Positions 1-9,994 of a stretch of DNA of 64,000 bases are shown here, piece by piece. The stretch spans positions 1,984,001 to 2,048,000 of the forward strand of contig NZ_CP083691.1 in NCBI RefSeq assembly GCF_020097155.1, written 5' to 3'. This stretch comes from Micrococcus porci. Its GTDB lineage: Bacteria > Actinomycetota > Actinomycetes > Actinomycetales > Micrococcaceae. Each line of letters opens with the position of its first letter. Position 1 is the first letter of the stretch. The notes under the pieces were generated by a model, which was not told where the DNA came from, searched no databases, and saw only the letters and a program-made list of their open reading frames with translations. The position numbers were made by a program, and so were the translations under genes.

Positions 1-42
1 GACGCGGGTCGGGCTGAGGTTCTCTGCGGTGGACTTGACCAC
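1..42 (-). CDS. tig: Trigger factor, first 14 codons only
   Basis: Only the N-terminus lies in the window. A GTG start at 42 reads VVKSTAENLSPTRV, which fits the opening of trigger factor, the ribosome-bound peptidyl-prolyl isomerase chaperone. An AGGAG Shine-Dalgarno sits about 6 nt upstream at 49-53. The tRNA-Pro gene lies just upstream on the same strand. The rest of the gene is beyond the window edge, so identity rests on a short stretch plus context. Confidence 0.7.
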   Translation of the reverse strand, partial: MVKSTAENLSPTRV

Positions 43-88
43 GGACGGCTCCTGTTGAACTGGTTGTCGGATTGGATCGGACGTCGAG

Positions 89-162
89 TCGGGGTGACAG
101 GATTTGAACCTGCGGCCTCACGCTCCCAAAGCGCGCGCTCTACCAAGCTGAGCTACACCCCG
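89..162 (-). tRNA. tRNA-Pro (anticodon TGG)
   Basis: The minus strand folds as a cloverleaf with a 7-bp acceptor stem (CGGGGTG/CACCCCG), anticodon loop TTTGGGA giving TGG, and a GGTTCAAATC T-arm. The discriminator is A at 89. CCA is not encoded. Confidence 0.95.
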
Positions 163-303
163 CTGCGGGAACACCGCGCGGGGGGACGCCCTGCCGCGGC
201 GCGCCGGGCACCCGAGACTCTGCCCGGGGGCAGACTGTGGAATCCTAGCGTGCCCTGCCGTCGGGGGCGAAAATCCGCCGCTGCCGACACCGCGCACCGC
301 CCC

Positions 304-1140
304 TCAGCGGCGGCCCGTGAACCCGTCCATGGCGCGGTTCACTCCGAGGACGTCCATGACGCGGTCGAACGCCGGCACGGGCAGGGCACGCAGCGGCGCG
401 ATCAGCTGCACCGCCGGGGGCAGCACGAGGCGCTCGCGCCCGGCCTCGACGGCGTCCACCACCTGCGCGGCCACGGCCTCCGGCTCGAGGATGGGCAGCA
501 GGGCCGGCACCTTCGTGCGGACTCCGGCGAACATGCCGGTGGAGATGTAGAAGGGGCAGACCACCAGCGAGGTCACCGGCGCGTCGGCGCGGCGCAGCTC
601 GGCCCGCAGGGACTCGGCGAAGCCCACGGCCGCGTGCTTGGAGGCGGAGTAGTCGGTCTGCCGGGCCACGCCCACGAGACCGGCGGCCGAGGCGACGGTG
701 ACGACCGCGCCCCGACCCCGCTCGAGCATCCCGGGCAGGAGGGCGCGCGTGGTCCAGTACCCGGCCAGGGCGTTCACCTCGAACGTCCGGCGGATCCCCT
801 CCTCCGTGGTCTCCAGCAGCGGGGTGCCGGTGACCACGCCGGCGTTGTTCACCAGCACGTCGACCGCCTCGGCGCGGGCCGCGGCGGCCTCGACGGCGGC
901 GGTGTCCGTCACGTCCACGCATGCGGCCTCCCCGCGCGCCCCGAGGGCGGCGACCTCGGCCGCGACGGTGCGGGCGGCGGCGTCGTCCCGGTCCCAGACG
1001 TGGACGACGGCGGCGCCGCGCCGGGCGGCCTCGAGTGCCATGAGGCGGCCGATGCCGGAGCCGGCGCCGGTGATCAGGACGGCGCGGCCGGCCAGGGGCA
1101 GCGGGCGGCGCCCGCGGAGTCGGTTCAGGATGGGGGTCAT
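304..1140 (-). CDS. Short-chain dehydrogenase/reductase
   Basis: This 278-residue classical SDR oxidoreductase has a Rossmann nucleotide-binding motif TGAGSGIG at residues 24-31, an NNAG motif, and the catalytic Tyr164 and Lys168 in YSASK. The substrate cannot be deduced. The start is set at the ATG at 1140, before MTPILNRL; a longer in-frame extension would run into the divergent tRNA-Gly gene. No strong Shine-Dalgarno is seen. The C-terminal part, which defines substrate specificity, resembles generic actinobacterial SDRs. Confidence 0.85.
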   Translation of the reverse strand: MTPILNRLRGRRPLPLAGRAVLITGAGSGIGRLMALEAARRGAAVVHVWDRDDAAARTVAAEVAALGARGEAACVDVTDTAAVEAAAARAEAVDVLVNNAGVVTGTPLLETTEEGIRRTFEVNALAGYWTTRALLPGMLERGRGAVVTVASAAGLVGVARQTDYSASKHAAVGFAESLRAELRRADAPVTSLVVCPFYISTGMFAGVRTKVPALLPILEPEAVAAQVVDAVEAGRERLVLPPAVQLIAPLRALPVPAFDRVMDVLGVNRAMDGFTGRR

Positions 1141-1202
1141 GGGGAGGCCGTTCTGCCGGGACGGCGCCGGGTCCGCCGGGGAGGCGGGGGCTGCGCGCGT
1201 GC

Positions 1203-1208
1203 TAGGGT
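1203..1208 (+). promoter_or_regulatory. -10 box TAGGGT for tRNA-Gly
   Basis: TAGGGT fits the TANNNT -10 pattern seen throughout the window and lies 33 nt before the mature 5' end of tRNA-Gly. No clear -35 is visible. Confidence 0.4.
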
Positions 1209-1241
1209 GGACGCCGCCGGTCCGCCGTCCAGGGGACCCGC

Positions 1242-1315
1242 GGGGACGTAGCTCAATGGTAGAGCCCCAGTCTTCCAAACTGGCTACGCGGGTTCGATTC
1301 CCGTCGTCCCCTCCA
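1242..1315 (+). tRNA. tRNA-Gly (anticodon TCC)
   Basis: The cloverleaf has acceptor GGGGACG/CGTCCCC, anticodon loop CTTCCAA giving TCC, and T-arm GGGTTCGATTCCC. The discriminator is T at 1312, and CCA is encoded at 1313-1315. Confidence 0.95.
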
Positions 1316-1374
1316 CGAGCACCACATGCCGCAGAGCCCGGAGCGATCCGGACCCTGCGTCGTCTCCGGTTCCG

Positions 1375-2262
1375 TCAGTACAGGGTGCCGCCCGTGGCAC
1401 CCAGGACCTCCCCCGAGACGTAGCTCGCCTCCGTGCTCGCGAGGAACACGTAGGCCGGGGCCATCTCCGCCGGCTGGCCCGGCCGGCCGAGCGGGGCGTC
1501 CTGGCCGAGCACGTCCACCTGCTCGGGTGCCCGGCCCAGGCTCACCTGGATGGGGGTCCAGATGGCCCCGGGCACCACGGCGTTGACGCGGATGCCGCGC
1601 GGGGTCAGCTGCTGGGCGAGCGCCTTGGTGATGCTGACGATGGCGCCCTTGGTCCCGGCGTAGTCCACCAGGCCCGGCAACGGCGTCGTGGCCTGCGTGG
1701 ACGCGGTGTTCACGATCGCTGCGCCGGCGGGCAGGTGCGGGAGCGCCTCCTGGACGATCCAGATCAGCGCGAACACGTTGATCTCAAACGTGTCGCGGAC
1801 CTGCCGGGGGTCCAGCTCCGCGAGGTCGTCCACGTACCTCTGCTCGCCGGCCACGTTGGCGATCAGGTCCAGCCCGCCCAGGAACTTGACGGCGTCGCGC
1901 ACGAGGGCCCGGGTGGCGGCCTCGTCGCGCAGGTCCACCTCCCGTGCGACGTGGCGCACACCTTCGGCATCCAGGAGCTCTGTGGTGCGCGCCGCGTCCT
2001 CGGCCTCCTCCGGCAGGTGCGTGAAGACGACGTCGGCCCCCTCCCGCGCGTAGGCCAGGGCCACGGCGCGGCCGATGCCGCTGTCGCCTCCGGTGACGAG
2101 CGCGCGCCGGCCCTTCAGCCGGCCGATGCCCACATAGGTGTCCTCGCCGCAGTCCGGCTCGGGGTCCATGCGGGCGGAGAGGCCCGGCTCCTCCTGCGTC
2201 TGGCGCTCAGGAGCGAAGCGCGGGAACTGGGTCAGCGGATCGGGAAGGTCGTGGGTGCTCAT
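1375..2262 (-). CDS. SDR oxidoreductase, YhdF/general-stress-protein type
   Basis: This 295-residue protein belongs to the SDR subgroup with a roughly 45-residue N-terminal extension, related to Bacillus general stress oxidoreductases. TGGDSGIG lies at 57-64, catalytic Ser188, Tyr201 and Lys205 (YAGTK) are present, and the C-terminus GATGGTLY closes the fold. The extension (PERQTQEEPGL) is characteristic of this subgroup. The physiological substrate is unknown. It stands alone between tRNA-Gly and the rpiB-nei pair. Confidence 0.85.
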   Translation of the reverse strand: MSTHDLPDPLTQFPRFAPERQTQEEPGLSARMDPEPDCGEDTYVGIGRLKGRRALVTGGDSGIGRAVALAYAREGADVVFTHLPEEAEDAARTTELLDAEGVRHVAREVDLRDEAATRALVRDAVKFLGGLDLIANVAGEQRYVDDLAELDPRQVRDTFEINVFALIWIVQEALPHLPAGAAIVNTASTQATTPLPGLVDYAGTKGAIVSITKALAQQLTPRGIRVNAVVPGAIWTPIQVSLGRAPEQVDVLGQDAPLGRPGQPAEMAPAYVFLASTEASYVSGEVLGATGGTLY

Positions 2263-2327
2263 GCAGCCACGCTAGGACCGGCTCCCGGCGACGCTCGAGG
2301 GACGGAGGTCCGAGCCCCCTCGCCGGC

Positions 2328-3206
2328 TCAGCGCTGGCAGTCGGTGCAGCGGAACAGGTTCCGCGCGGCCATCTCCTCCCGGACGATCGCGTCCTGCCCG
2401 CACACCCGGCACGGCATCCCCTGCCGCCGGTACACATAGTTCGCGTGCTCCGGCCAGGCGTCCTCGGCGGCCACGCCGGGCCGGTGCTCCGGGGCCGTGG
2501 TGACGATGCGCCCCAGGCGCACGCCATCGCGCATCAGCGCCTGCGCGTCGGCGTAGAGCGCGGCCAGGACGTCCGCCCCCACGTCCCGGGCGGGCGTCCA
2601 GGGGTCGAGGCCGGCGCGGAAGAGGACCTCGGCCCGGTAGATGTTCCCGATGCCGCCCACCATGGACTGGTCCATGAGCACGACGCCGACCGGCCGGCCC
2701 GTGCGGGCGGCTCGGGCGACGAAGGCGGCCGGGTCGTCGTCGTTGAGAGGGTCCGGGCCGAGCTTGGAGGTGACCTCCGCGAGTTCCTGCGGGGTGAGCA
2801 CCCGGCAGGTGCCGGCGCCGATCAGGTCGGCCCAGCCGTGCGCGGACCGCAGGCGAAGACGCACCGTGGGTCGGGCCGGCGGGGGCTCGGCCGCGGCGAG
2901 CGCGCCGTGGTCCTCGGTCTCGCCGATGCGCCGGGGCGCACCGATGGAGGAGGCAGCCGCGAACGCCTCGTCGCCGCCGAAGGTCATGGCCCCGTACATG
3001 CCCAGGTGCACGTTGAGCGTCAGACCGCCCTCGATGTCCGCGAAGAAGTGCTTGCCGTGCGCCCACGCGCGCTCCAGGACGCGACCGTCGAGGAGGGCGG
3101 CGCCGTCGGCGAAGCGGCCCTGGGGGCTCGACGCGGCGAGCGCCTGCCCGCCGAAGACGTCCTGCACCTGCCGGGCGAGTCGGTGGATGGAGTGCCCCTC
3201 AGGCAC
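2328..3206 (-). CDS. nei: Formamidopyrimidine-DNA glycosylase / endonuclease VIII family
   Basis: This 292-residue base-excision-repair glycosylase removes oxidised bases and cuts the abasic site. The N-terminus MPEGHSIHRL supplies the catalytic proline and glutamate after Met removal; Pro-Glu-Gly-His is typical of endonuclease VIII-like members. An H2TH region is present. A C-terminal zinc finger uses Cys266, Cys269, Cys287 and Cys290. The GTG start at 3206 directly abuts the rpiB stop (TGAGTG), indicating co-transcription. Whether it acts as Fpg or Nei cannot be settled from sequence alone. Confidence 0.88.
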   Translation of the reverse strand: MPEGHSIHRLARQVQDVFGGQALAASSPQGRFADGAALLDGRVLERAWAHGKHFFADIEGGLTLNVHLGMYGAMTFGGDEAFAAASSIGAPRRIGETEDHGALAAAEPPPARPTVRLRLRSAHGWADLIGAGTCRVLTPQELAEVTSKLGPDPLNDDDPAAFVARAARTGRPVGVVLMDQSMVGGIGNIYRAEVLFRAGLDPWTPARDVGADVLAALYADAQALMRDGVRLGRIVTTAPEHRPGVAAEDAWPEHANYVYRRQGMPCRVCGQDAIVREEMAARNLFRCTDCQR

Positions 3207-3680
<474 letters not shown>

Positions 3681-3756
3681 GCGCAGACTCCTTATGGGCG
3701 GGGGCTCGGGGTCCACGCCAGTCTAGTGAGGGGCGGGGCGCCCCGAGGGCGACGAC

Positions 3757-4490
3757 GTGTCCCGTTTCCCGATGCTCTCCGACGCCCAGTGGGAGCCGAT
3801 CACCCCGATGCTGCCTGCTCGCACGGGCCGGCCGGCAGGCCCTTCGCGGATGCGCGGATGATGGTCGAGGCCATCATCTACCGGTACAGGTGCTTCGATC
3901 GCCTGGCGCGATCTGCCCAAGGTCTTCGGGCCGTGGTGGAGAGGTGTGGACCTGGCACCGGCGCATGACCGAACAGGGCACCTGGGACACGGTGCTGACA
4001 ACACTGACCCCTGCAGCGGACGCGGAAAGCTCGGTGGACTGGTCTCTATCCCGGTGGACTCCACGATCACCCGGGCACATCGGCACGCCACGAACCCCAC
4101 CCGCCACACAGGGGGATGGATCGAACTCCAAGAGTCCGCGGGATGAGCCGGCCGATCACGGCATCGGACGCTCTCGCGGCGGGCTGAGCACGGAGATCCA
4201 TCAGCTCGTGGACGGGACCGGGCTGCCGCTGGTCAGCCTGATCACCGCTGGCCACACCGGTGACTCGCCCATGCTTCTGCCGTTGCTGGCGCAGCTGCGC
4301 GTGGCCCACCCGGTAGACAGCCCGTGGGCCCCGACGCGGCCGCCGACAAGGGCCGCAACGTCATCGAGCGCCAGTACGCCCAACTCAAGCAGTGGTGCGT
4401 GCTGGCAACCCGGTATGACAAGTACGCGATCGTCTACCGGGCCGCGGTGATCCTGAAGGCGGTGCTCGGGTGGTCGAAGGCATTGTCAGA
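3757..4490 (+). pseudogene. Decayed IS5-family transposase
   Basis: Pieces of an IS5-type DDE transposase are spread over all three forward frames. An N-terminal segment (MLSDAQWEPITPMLP) is followed by MMVEAIIYRYR in another frame, WRDLPKVFGPWW, GTWDTVL, VDSTITRAHRHA with the first catalytic Asp, then [39 protein letters not shown] with the Glu region. At least four frame changes are needed, and the second-Asp region between about 4310 and 4340 is partly deleted. The element cannot encode a working enzyme. Its C-terminal frame runs open into pepN by chance. Confidence 0.85.
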
Positions 4491-4704
4491 CACGCCCTGG
4501 CGGGTTCCACCCCTCGCCCCACGTGTCCCCCTCGTGTCCGCGGCCGCCTGGCCGCCTGCGCAGACTCTAGGGCCGGCCCGCCCCGGGGCGCGCCGCTCAC
4601 GACATCCGGGCCAGGTGGCACACTGGGGGCCATCACCGCATCGTGGCCCCCACCACAGGGACCGCATGCCGCCATCGACCCCGACACCCAGGAGGACGCG
4701 CACC
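4491..4704. other. Gap between IS remnant and pepN
   Basis: This stretch holds no convincing gene. It contains the degraded end of the transposase remnant and the upstream region of pepN. No clear promoter was seen. Confidence 0.5.
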
Positions 4705-7311
4705 GTGACCACCGCCGCCGCCATGAACATCACCCGCGAGGAGGCCGCCGCGCGCGCCGCGGCGCTGACCGTGGAGTCCTACCAGGTCGCCCTCGACCTG
4801 ACCCGCGGCGCCGAGCGCTTCGGCTCCACCACCACCGTGACCTTCTCCGCCGCCGACGAGGCCGTGGGCACGCAGACGTGGATCGACTTCATGGCCACGC
4901 AGGCCCCCGAGGTGACGCTCAACGGCCAGGCCGTGGACGTGGCGGACTTCGACGGCGCGCGCCTGCCCATCGGACCGCTGGCGGCGGAGAACACCCTCGT
5001 GGTGGACGGCCTGGCCGACTACACGACCACCGGCGAGGGCCTGCACCGCTTCGTGGACCCCGTCGACGACGAGGTCTACCTCTACTCCCAGTTCGAGGTC
5101 CCGGACTCCCGCCGCATGTTCGCCGTGTTCGAGCAGCCCGACCTCAAGGCGACCTTCGCCTTCACCGTGACCGCCCCCGCGCACTGGGCCGTGGTGTCCA
5201 ACCAGCCGGAGGCCGCCCACCGGACGCTCGGCGTCGTCGAGACCCCGGAGGCCCCGGAGGGGGTGGACGCCGCCGTGTGGGAGTTCACCCCCACCCCGCG
5301 CATCTCCTCCTACATCACCGCGCTCGTGGCGGGCCCGTACAAGTCCGTGCACTCCGAGCTCACCAGCGCCGACGGCCGCACCGTGCCGCTGGGCGTGTAC
5401 TGCCGCGGCTCGCTCTTCGAGCACCTCGACGCGGACGAGGTCTTCGACCTGACCCGCCGCGGCTTCGAGTTCTTCGAGGCCCAGTACGGCCACCCCTACC
5501 CGTTCGACAAGTACGACCAGCTGTTCGTGCCCGAGTTCAACGCGGGCGCCATGGAGAACGCCGGCTGCGTGACCTTCCTGGAGTCCTACGTGTTCCGCGG
5601 CACCGTCACGGACGCCGTCCGCGAGCGCCGCGCCATCACGATCCTCCACGAGCTGGCCCACATGTGGTTCGGCGACCTGGTGACCATGAAGTGGTGGAAC
5701 GACCTGTGGCTCAACGAGTCGTTCGCCGAGTTCATGTCCACGCTGGCCGCCGCGGAGAACACGCGGTACGAGGGCGCGTGGACCACGTTCTCCTCGATGG
5801 AGAAGAACTGGGCGTACCGCCAGGACCAGCTCTCCTCCACGCACCCGATCACGGCGGAGATCCGGGACCTCGACGACGTCCTCGTGAACTTCGACGGGAT
5901 CACCTACGCCAAGGGTGCGTCCGTGCTGCGCCAGCTGGTGGCGTGGGTGGGCCAGGAGAACTTCATGGCCGGCGTGCGCGCGTACATCGAGAAGAACGCG
6001 TGGTCCAACACGGAGCTGCCGGACCTCATGACCGAGCTGGAGGCGGCCTCCGGGCGCGACCTCTCCGAGTGGACCCGCCTGTGGCTGGAGACCTCGGGCG
6101 TGAACACGCTGGCCGTGCAGGTGGACGCGGACTACGCCGGCACCATCACCTCCCTGCGCCTGCACCAGTCCGCCCCGGACGGCTCCCCCGCCGCCCCCGG
6201 CGACGACGTGCTGCGCCCGCACCGCATCGCCGTGGGCTTCTACGACCTCGACGAGGCGACCGGCCGACTGACCCGCACCGAGCGCTTCGAGCTCGACGCC
6301 GCCGGCGAGGTGACGGAGGTGGCGGAGGCCGCCGGGCGTCGTCGCCCGGCGCTGATCCTGCCCAACGACGACGACCTGGCCTACGCGAAGATCCGCCTGG
6401 ACGACGCGTCCTGGGAGACCGCGGGCGCCCGTCTGGCGGACGTGGACTCCTCCCTGGCCCGCACCCTGCTGTGGGGTGCGGCCTGGGACACCGTGCGCGA
6501 CGGCGAGGCCTCGGCCGCCTGGTTCGTGGACCTGATCCTGACGAACATCGGCCGAGAGCAGGACTCCACCGTGATCCAGACGCTGCTGCGCCAGCTGGCC
6601 ACCGCGATCTCGCAGTACCTGCCGGAGGAGCGGTCCGCGCAGGTGCGCGCCGACGCGGCGAACCGCCTCTGGATGCTGGTGGAGCAGGCCGAGCCCGGCT
6701 CGGACGCGCAGCTGCAGTTCGTCAAGGCGTTCGCCCTGCACGCTCGCGAGGAGGGGCAGCTCACCGCCCTGGCGGACGTGTGGGACCGCTCCTCCGAGCT
6801 GCCCGGCCTGGACCTGACCACGGACCTGCGCTGGGAGCTGCTCACGGCTCTGGTGGCCGCCGGCCGTGCGGGCGAGACGGAGATCGCGGCAGCCGAGACC
6901 GAGGACCCCACCGCCACCGGCGCGCTCGCCGCGGCCCTGGCCCGTGCGGCCGTGCCCACGGCCGAGGCCAAGCAGACAGCGTGGGACCAGGTGGTGGCCG
7001 GCACGCTGTCCAACACCACGCAGCGCCAGGTGCTGCTGGGCTTCCAGCGCGCCCACGACCCGGCCCTGCTGGCCCCGTTCACGGACGCGTTCTTCGGCTC
7101 CATCCAGGACGTGTGGGGCTCCCGATCCCACGAGATGGCCGAGACCGTGGCCGTGCTCGGCTTCCCGTCCTCGCAGGTGTGCCAGGAGGTCGTGGACCGC
7201 GCCACCGCGCTCTCCGACGAGGTGCGCGGCACGAACGCGGGCCTGGCCCGCACGCTCGCCGAGTCCCGCGACGAGATGGCCCGCGCGCTGAAGGCCCGCG
7301 CGGCGGCCTGA
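4705..7311 (+). CDS. pepN: Aminopeptidase N, M1 family
   Basis: This cytoplasmic zinc metallo-aminopeptidase of 868 residues has the usual length for actinobacterial PepN. The substrate-binding GAMEN lies at 281-285, the zinc motif HELAH at 315-319, and the downstream NESFAEF supplies the third zinc-ligand Glu. A long C-terminal ERAP1-like helical domain follows. The GTG at 4705 is chosen because AGGAGG lies about 8 nt upstream; a far upstream in-frame start belongs to the IS remnant. ATG 4723 is the alternative. Two strong hairpins follow the stop. Confidence 0.95.
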   Translation: MTTAAAMNITREEAAARAAALTVESYQVALDLTRGAERFGSTTTVTFSAADEAVGTQTWIDFMATQAPEVTLNGQAVDVADFDGARLPIGPLAAENTLVVDGLADYTTTGEGLHRFVDPVDDEVYLYSQFEVPDSRRMFAVFEQPDLKATFAFTVTAPAHWAVVSNQPEAAHRTLGVVETPEAPEGVDAAVWEFTPTPRISSYITALVAGPYKSVHSELTSADGRTVPLGVYCRGSLFEHLDADEVFDLTRRGFEFFEAQYGHPYPFDKYDQLFVPEFNAGAMENAGCVTFLESYVFRGTVTDAVRERRAITILHELAHMWFGDLVTMKWWNDLWLNESFAEFMSTLAAAENTRYEGAWTTFSSMEKNWAYRQDQLSSTHPITAEIRDLDDVLVNFDGITYAKGASVLRQLVAWVGQENFMAGVRAYIEKNAWSNTELPDLMTELEAASGRDLSEWTRLWLETSGVNTLAVQVDADYAGTITSLRLHQSAPDGSPAAPGDDVLRPHRIAVGFYDLDEATGRLTRTERFELDAAGEVTEVAEAAGRRRPALILPNDDDLAYAKIRLDDASWETAGARLADVDSSLARTLLWGAAWDTVRDGEASAAWFVDLILTNIGREQDSTVIQTLLRQLATAISQYLPEERSAQVRADAANRLWMLVEQAEPGSDAQLQFVKAFALHAREEGQLTALADVWDRSSELPGLDLTTDLRWELLTALVAAGRAGETEIAAAETEDPTATGALAAALARAAVPTAEAKQTAWDQVVAGTLSNTTQRQVLLGFQRAHDPALLAPFTDAFFGSIQDVWGSRSHEMAETVAVLGFPSSQVCQEVVDRATALSDEVRGTNAGLARTLAESRDEMARALKARAAA

Positions 7312-7317
7312 TGACCC

Positions 7318-7349
7318 GAGGCGGTCACCATGCACGCGGTGACCGCCTC
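7318..7349 (+). terminator. Hairpin after pepN
   Basis: An 11-bp perfect stem (GAGGCGGTCAC/GTGACCGCCTC) starts 7 nt after the pepN stop. It has no U-tract, as is common in GC-rich actinobacteria. Confidence 0.55.
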
Positions 7350-7350
7350 C

Positions 7351-7388
7351 CCGACGCCCCGGCACCACGACTGGTGCCGGGGCGTCGG
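7351..7388 (+). terminator. Second hairpin between pepN and the OsmC-globin gene
   Basis: A 17-bp perfect stem with a 4-nt loop (CGAC) directly follows the first hairpin. Together they form a tandem terminator ahead of the next promoter. Confidence 0.6.
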
Positions 7389-7405
7389 CTGCCCGGCCGC
7401 CTCGC

Positions 7406-7411
7406 TAGGGT
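7406..7411 (+). promoter_or_regulatory. -10 box TAGGGT, leaderless start
   Basis: TAGGGT ends 7 nt before the ATG at 7419 and no Shine-Dalgarno is present. Transcription would start at or next to the start codon. Confidence 0.5.
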
Positions 7412-7418
7412 GGGGCCC

Positions 7419-8546
7419 ATGAAGCACACGTTCTCCCTGCGCGCGGAGTGGACCGGCGACCGCGGCACCGGCACCACCGGCGTCCGCGACTTCGACCGCT
7501 CCGTGGTGATCCAGGAGTCCGAGGTCGGCGAGATCCACGCCTCCGCAGCCCGCCCCTTCCGCGGCGACGCCGCCAAGTGGAACCCGGAGACGCTGCTGCT
7601 CGGCGCGCTGGCCGAGTGCCACGTCCTGTCCTATCTGCACGCCGCCGCCACCGGCGGCCTGGTGGTCACCGGCATGACCTGCGCCGCCGAGGGCACCCTC
7701 GAGGTGGACTCCGACGGCGCCGGCCGCTTCGCCTCGATCACCCTGCGCCCCGAGGTCGCCCTCCGGGACGAGGCCGACCGTGCCCGCGCCGACGAGCTGC
7801 ACGCCGAGGCGCACCGGATGTGCTTCATCGCCAACTCGATCTCCGCCCCCATCACCGTGGAGGCCGGCCCCGGATCCTCCCCCACCCGGGGCGACGGCGC
7901 GGCGCTGCCCGACCACTCCGCCCGCCTGGGCGCGCCGCTGGCGGTGCTGCGCCCGCGCGTCGCGAACCGACCCACCCGGGTCACCGGCCTGGCGGACCGC
8001 CCCACCGAGGCCGAGCCCGTGGTCCGCGCCGATGCCCCCTCCGGCGCCGAGCAGGCCCGCGCCCGCGACGAGGCCACCGCGCGCGGCGAGCGACCGCCGT
8101 CGGCCACGCCGATCGCCACCCCGGCGCCCGGCGCCACCCCCGCCGCCAGCCCCGCGACGGCCGCACCCGGCCAGGCCACCAGCTTCTATGAGGCCGTCGG
8201 CGGGCACCCGACCTTCGAGAAGCTCGTGCACGTGTTCTACCAGGGGGTGCGCGAGGACCCTCTGCTGGCCCCGATGTACCCGCACCAGGACTGGGACGGC
8301 GCCGAGGAACGCCTGCGCATGTTCCTGGAGCAGTACTGGGGCGGGCCCCGCACCTACTCCGAGCGGCGCGGCCACCCCCGCCTGCGCATGCGGCACATGC
8401 CCTTCACGGTCGACCCCGCCGCCCGCGACGCCTGGCTGCGCCACATGCGCGCCGCCGTCGACGCGGTGGAGCTGTCTCCGCTGCACGAGGCCGAGCTCTG
8501 GGACTACCTGGAGCGCGCGGCGCACTCCCTGCAGAACTCGGCGTGA
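7419..8546 (+). CDS. OsmC-family protein fused to truncated haemoglobin
   Basis: This 375-residue protein joins two normally separate domains. Residues 1-150 are an OsmC/Ohr-type thiol peroxidase fold with both conserved cysteines, Cys67 (AECH) and Cys135 (MCFI). Residues 150-253 form an Ala/Pro-rich low-complexity linker. Residues 254-375 are a group II truncated haemoglobin ([14 protein letters not shown], then [12 protein letters not shown] with the proximal His). The role is probably peroxide or nitrosative stress defence with intramolecular coupling, which is inference. The reading frame is continuous with no stop or frameshift at the junction. Confidence 0.85.
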   Translation: MKHTFSLRAEWTGDRGTGTTGVRDFDRSVVIQESEVGEIHASAARPFRGDAAKWNPETLLLGALAECHVLSYLHAAATGGLVVTGMTCAAEGTLEVDSDGAGRFASITLRPEVALRDEADRARADELHAEAHRMCFIANSISAPITVEAGPGSSPTRGDGAALPDHSARLGAPLAVLRPRVANRPTRVTGLADRPTEAEPVVRADAPSGAEQARARDEATARGERPPSATPIATPAPGATPAASPATAAPGQATSFYEAVGGHPTFEKLVHVFYQGVREDPLLAPMYPHQDWDGAEERLRMFLEQYWGGPRTYSERRGHPRLRMRHMPFTVDPAARDAWLRHMRAAVDAVELSPLHEAELWDYLERAAHSLQNSA

Positions 8547-8553
8547 GCCGGGC

Positions 8554-9189
8554 TCACAGGCCCAGGGGGTAGGCGCCGCCGCCGGGCTCGTCCGCGGGCC
8601 ACGGGTCGGCGCCCAGGGCCACGCGGAGGGCGCTGTGGTCGGTGAGCCGCACCGGCAGCGGGGCCCCGGTCAGGGCCTCCAGCGTGCGGCGGGCGAGACC
8701 CGCCGCCGAAGGCACGACGCCGACGTCCAGCTGGACCAGATGGAGGGCGAGCTCCACGGACCACGTGCGTAGGAAGTCCATGACGGACAGCACCTTGCCC
8801 TGGAAGCGGACCGGCCGGGGGTCCTGGAGGGCCGACGCCGCACACGCCCGCTCGGCGGCGTCCCTCAGGTGCGCCGTCGCGTCCGTGGGGCGGGCATAGG
8901 CGGAGGCGGTGCGGCGGAGCCACATGTGTCCCGGAACAGGGTCCTGCTCGTCGGCCGCAAAGGAGCTCCAGTAGGTCACGTCGTCGTGGTCGGGCGCATC
9001 GTCGGCCCGGACGCCGAGGCCTGCGGCCATCTCCTCCAGGCCGAGCCGAACGTGCACCACGAGGTCCAGACGGCTCCAGCCCCGGCAGAGCGAGGGATCG
9101 AGCAGCGCGAGGTCGTCCAGCCCGGACGCGGCCTCGGCGAACTGATGGGCCTGCTGCGCGAACCGCTCCGCCTCCCCCGCCACGCTCAC
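8554..9189 (-). CDS. Maleylpyruvate isomerase/DinB-like family protein
   Basis: This 211-residue protein belongs to the mycothiol-dependent maleylpyruvate isomerase N-terminal (DinB-like four-helix) family. It shows the SRLDLVVHVRLGLEEM helix with the family's metal-site His, and LRTWSVELALHLVQLDV further on. Many members are metal-dependent thiol transferases using mycothiol; the real substrate here is unknown. The GTG start at 9189 overlaps the upstream gene's stop as GTGA, so translational coupling is likely. A GTG two codons later is an alternative. Confidence 0.7.
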   Translation of the reverse strand: MSVAGEAERFAQQAHQFAEAASGLDDLALLDPSLCRGWSRLDLVVHVRLGLEEMAAGLGVRADDAPDHDDVTYWSSFAADEQDPVPGHMWLRRTASAYARPTDATAHLRDAAERACAASALQDPRPVRFQGKVLSVMDFLRTWSVELALHLVQLDVGVVPSAAGLARRTLEALTGAPLPVRLTDHSALRVALGADPWPADEPGGGAYPLGL

Positions 9190-9926
9190 ACCCCGACGGC
9201 CGAGCGGCCGAGGACGAACCCGCCCGGGGTGTCCAGGCGGACCCATGGCCCCGCAGTGCTCAGCCGCGCCCGGCCGCCGGGGCGCAGGAATCCCAGGGCG
9301 TGCGCGCCGAAGGCCATGCCCGCGGGGAAGCCGATCTCGCCGCCGAGCCTCGGTCCCCACATCTGGGCGCGGACCTGGCGCACCATCGCCTCGCCGGGGT
9401 CCTGCGGCAGCGCGTCGCGGATGGCCTCCGCGCCCTTGACCGCCACCTCCGCGAGCTCGTCGTCCGGCACCTCCGCCCGCACCGTCCACCCGGCCCGGGG
9501 CGGGGTCAGGGCCGTCCACGTGACCCTCTCCCGACCCGGGGGGACGGGCAGGTCCAGGGCGACGGGGGTGCCGCCGAGCATCCGGGCGGTCCGCTCGGTC
9601 ACCGCGCCGAGGGGGACCACGGCGTCCAGGTCCTCGACCGCGTCCGCCGAGGTCAAGCCCACGGTGCGCAGCCCCAGGACCACCGGGACGCCGTCGCCCA
9701 GCCCGTGGGGCTGGAGCACCGAGACCCACTGGGCGAGCATCGGCGTCCGGCGGGGGCCGGCCTCCGGCACCACGTGCAGGCGCATGCCGGTGTCCGCCAC
9801 TCGGCGGGCGCGTGTGGCGAACTGGTCCAGGTCGCGGACGGCGCGCTCGTCGGTCAGGCGCAGGACGGGGACGGCGGCGCGGGCGGCGTCACGCGCGTCG
9901 CGGCGGGAGGAGGGCTGATCGGGCAT
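9186..9926 (-). CDS. Conserved hypothetical protein, 246 aa
   Basis: I do not recognise this family. The protein is soluble and hydrophilic, with no signal peptide or membrane segment. It has an N-terminal Arg/Ala-rich stretch, a hydrophobic beta-rich centre (VPVVLGLRTVGL, TPVALDLPVPPG), and a glycine-rich C-terminal region (GGEIGFPAGMAFGAHALGFL). It is coupled by a 4-bp overlap to the maleylpyruvate-isomerase-like gene and diverges from tesB. A GACAAT hexamer ends 6 nt before the ATG, so it may be leaderless. Confidence 0.65.
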   Translation of the reverse strand: MPDQPSSRRDARDAARAAVPVLRLTDERAVRDLDQFATRARRVADTGMRLHVVPEAGPRRTPMLAQWVSVLQPHGLGDGVPVVLGLRTVGLTSADAVEDLDAVVPLGAVTERTARMLGGTPVALDLPVPPGRERVTWTALTPPRAGWTVRAEVPDDELAEVAVKGAEAIRDALPQDPGEAMVRQVRAQMWGPRLGGEIGFPAGMAFGAHALGFLRPGGRARLSTAGPWVRLDTPGGFVLGRSAVGV

Positions 9927-9994
9927 GCCACGATTGTCCCAGGTCCGCTCGCGCGCCGCGGCGGAGCCCGCACCACACCCCCAGGAGGATCCCC

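Noticed and set aside
4324..7311. A 995-residue reading of pepN starting inside the transposase remnant
   Set aside because: The first 127 codons are the IS5-type C-terminal fragment; the AGGAGG site and family length support the GTG at 4705.
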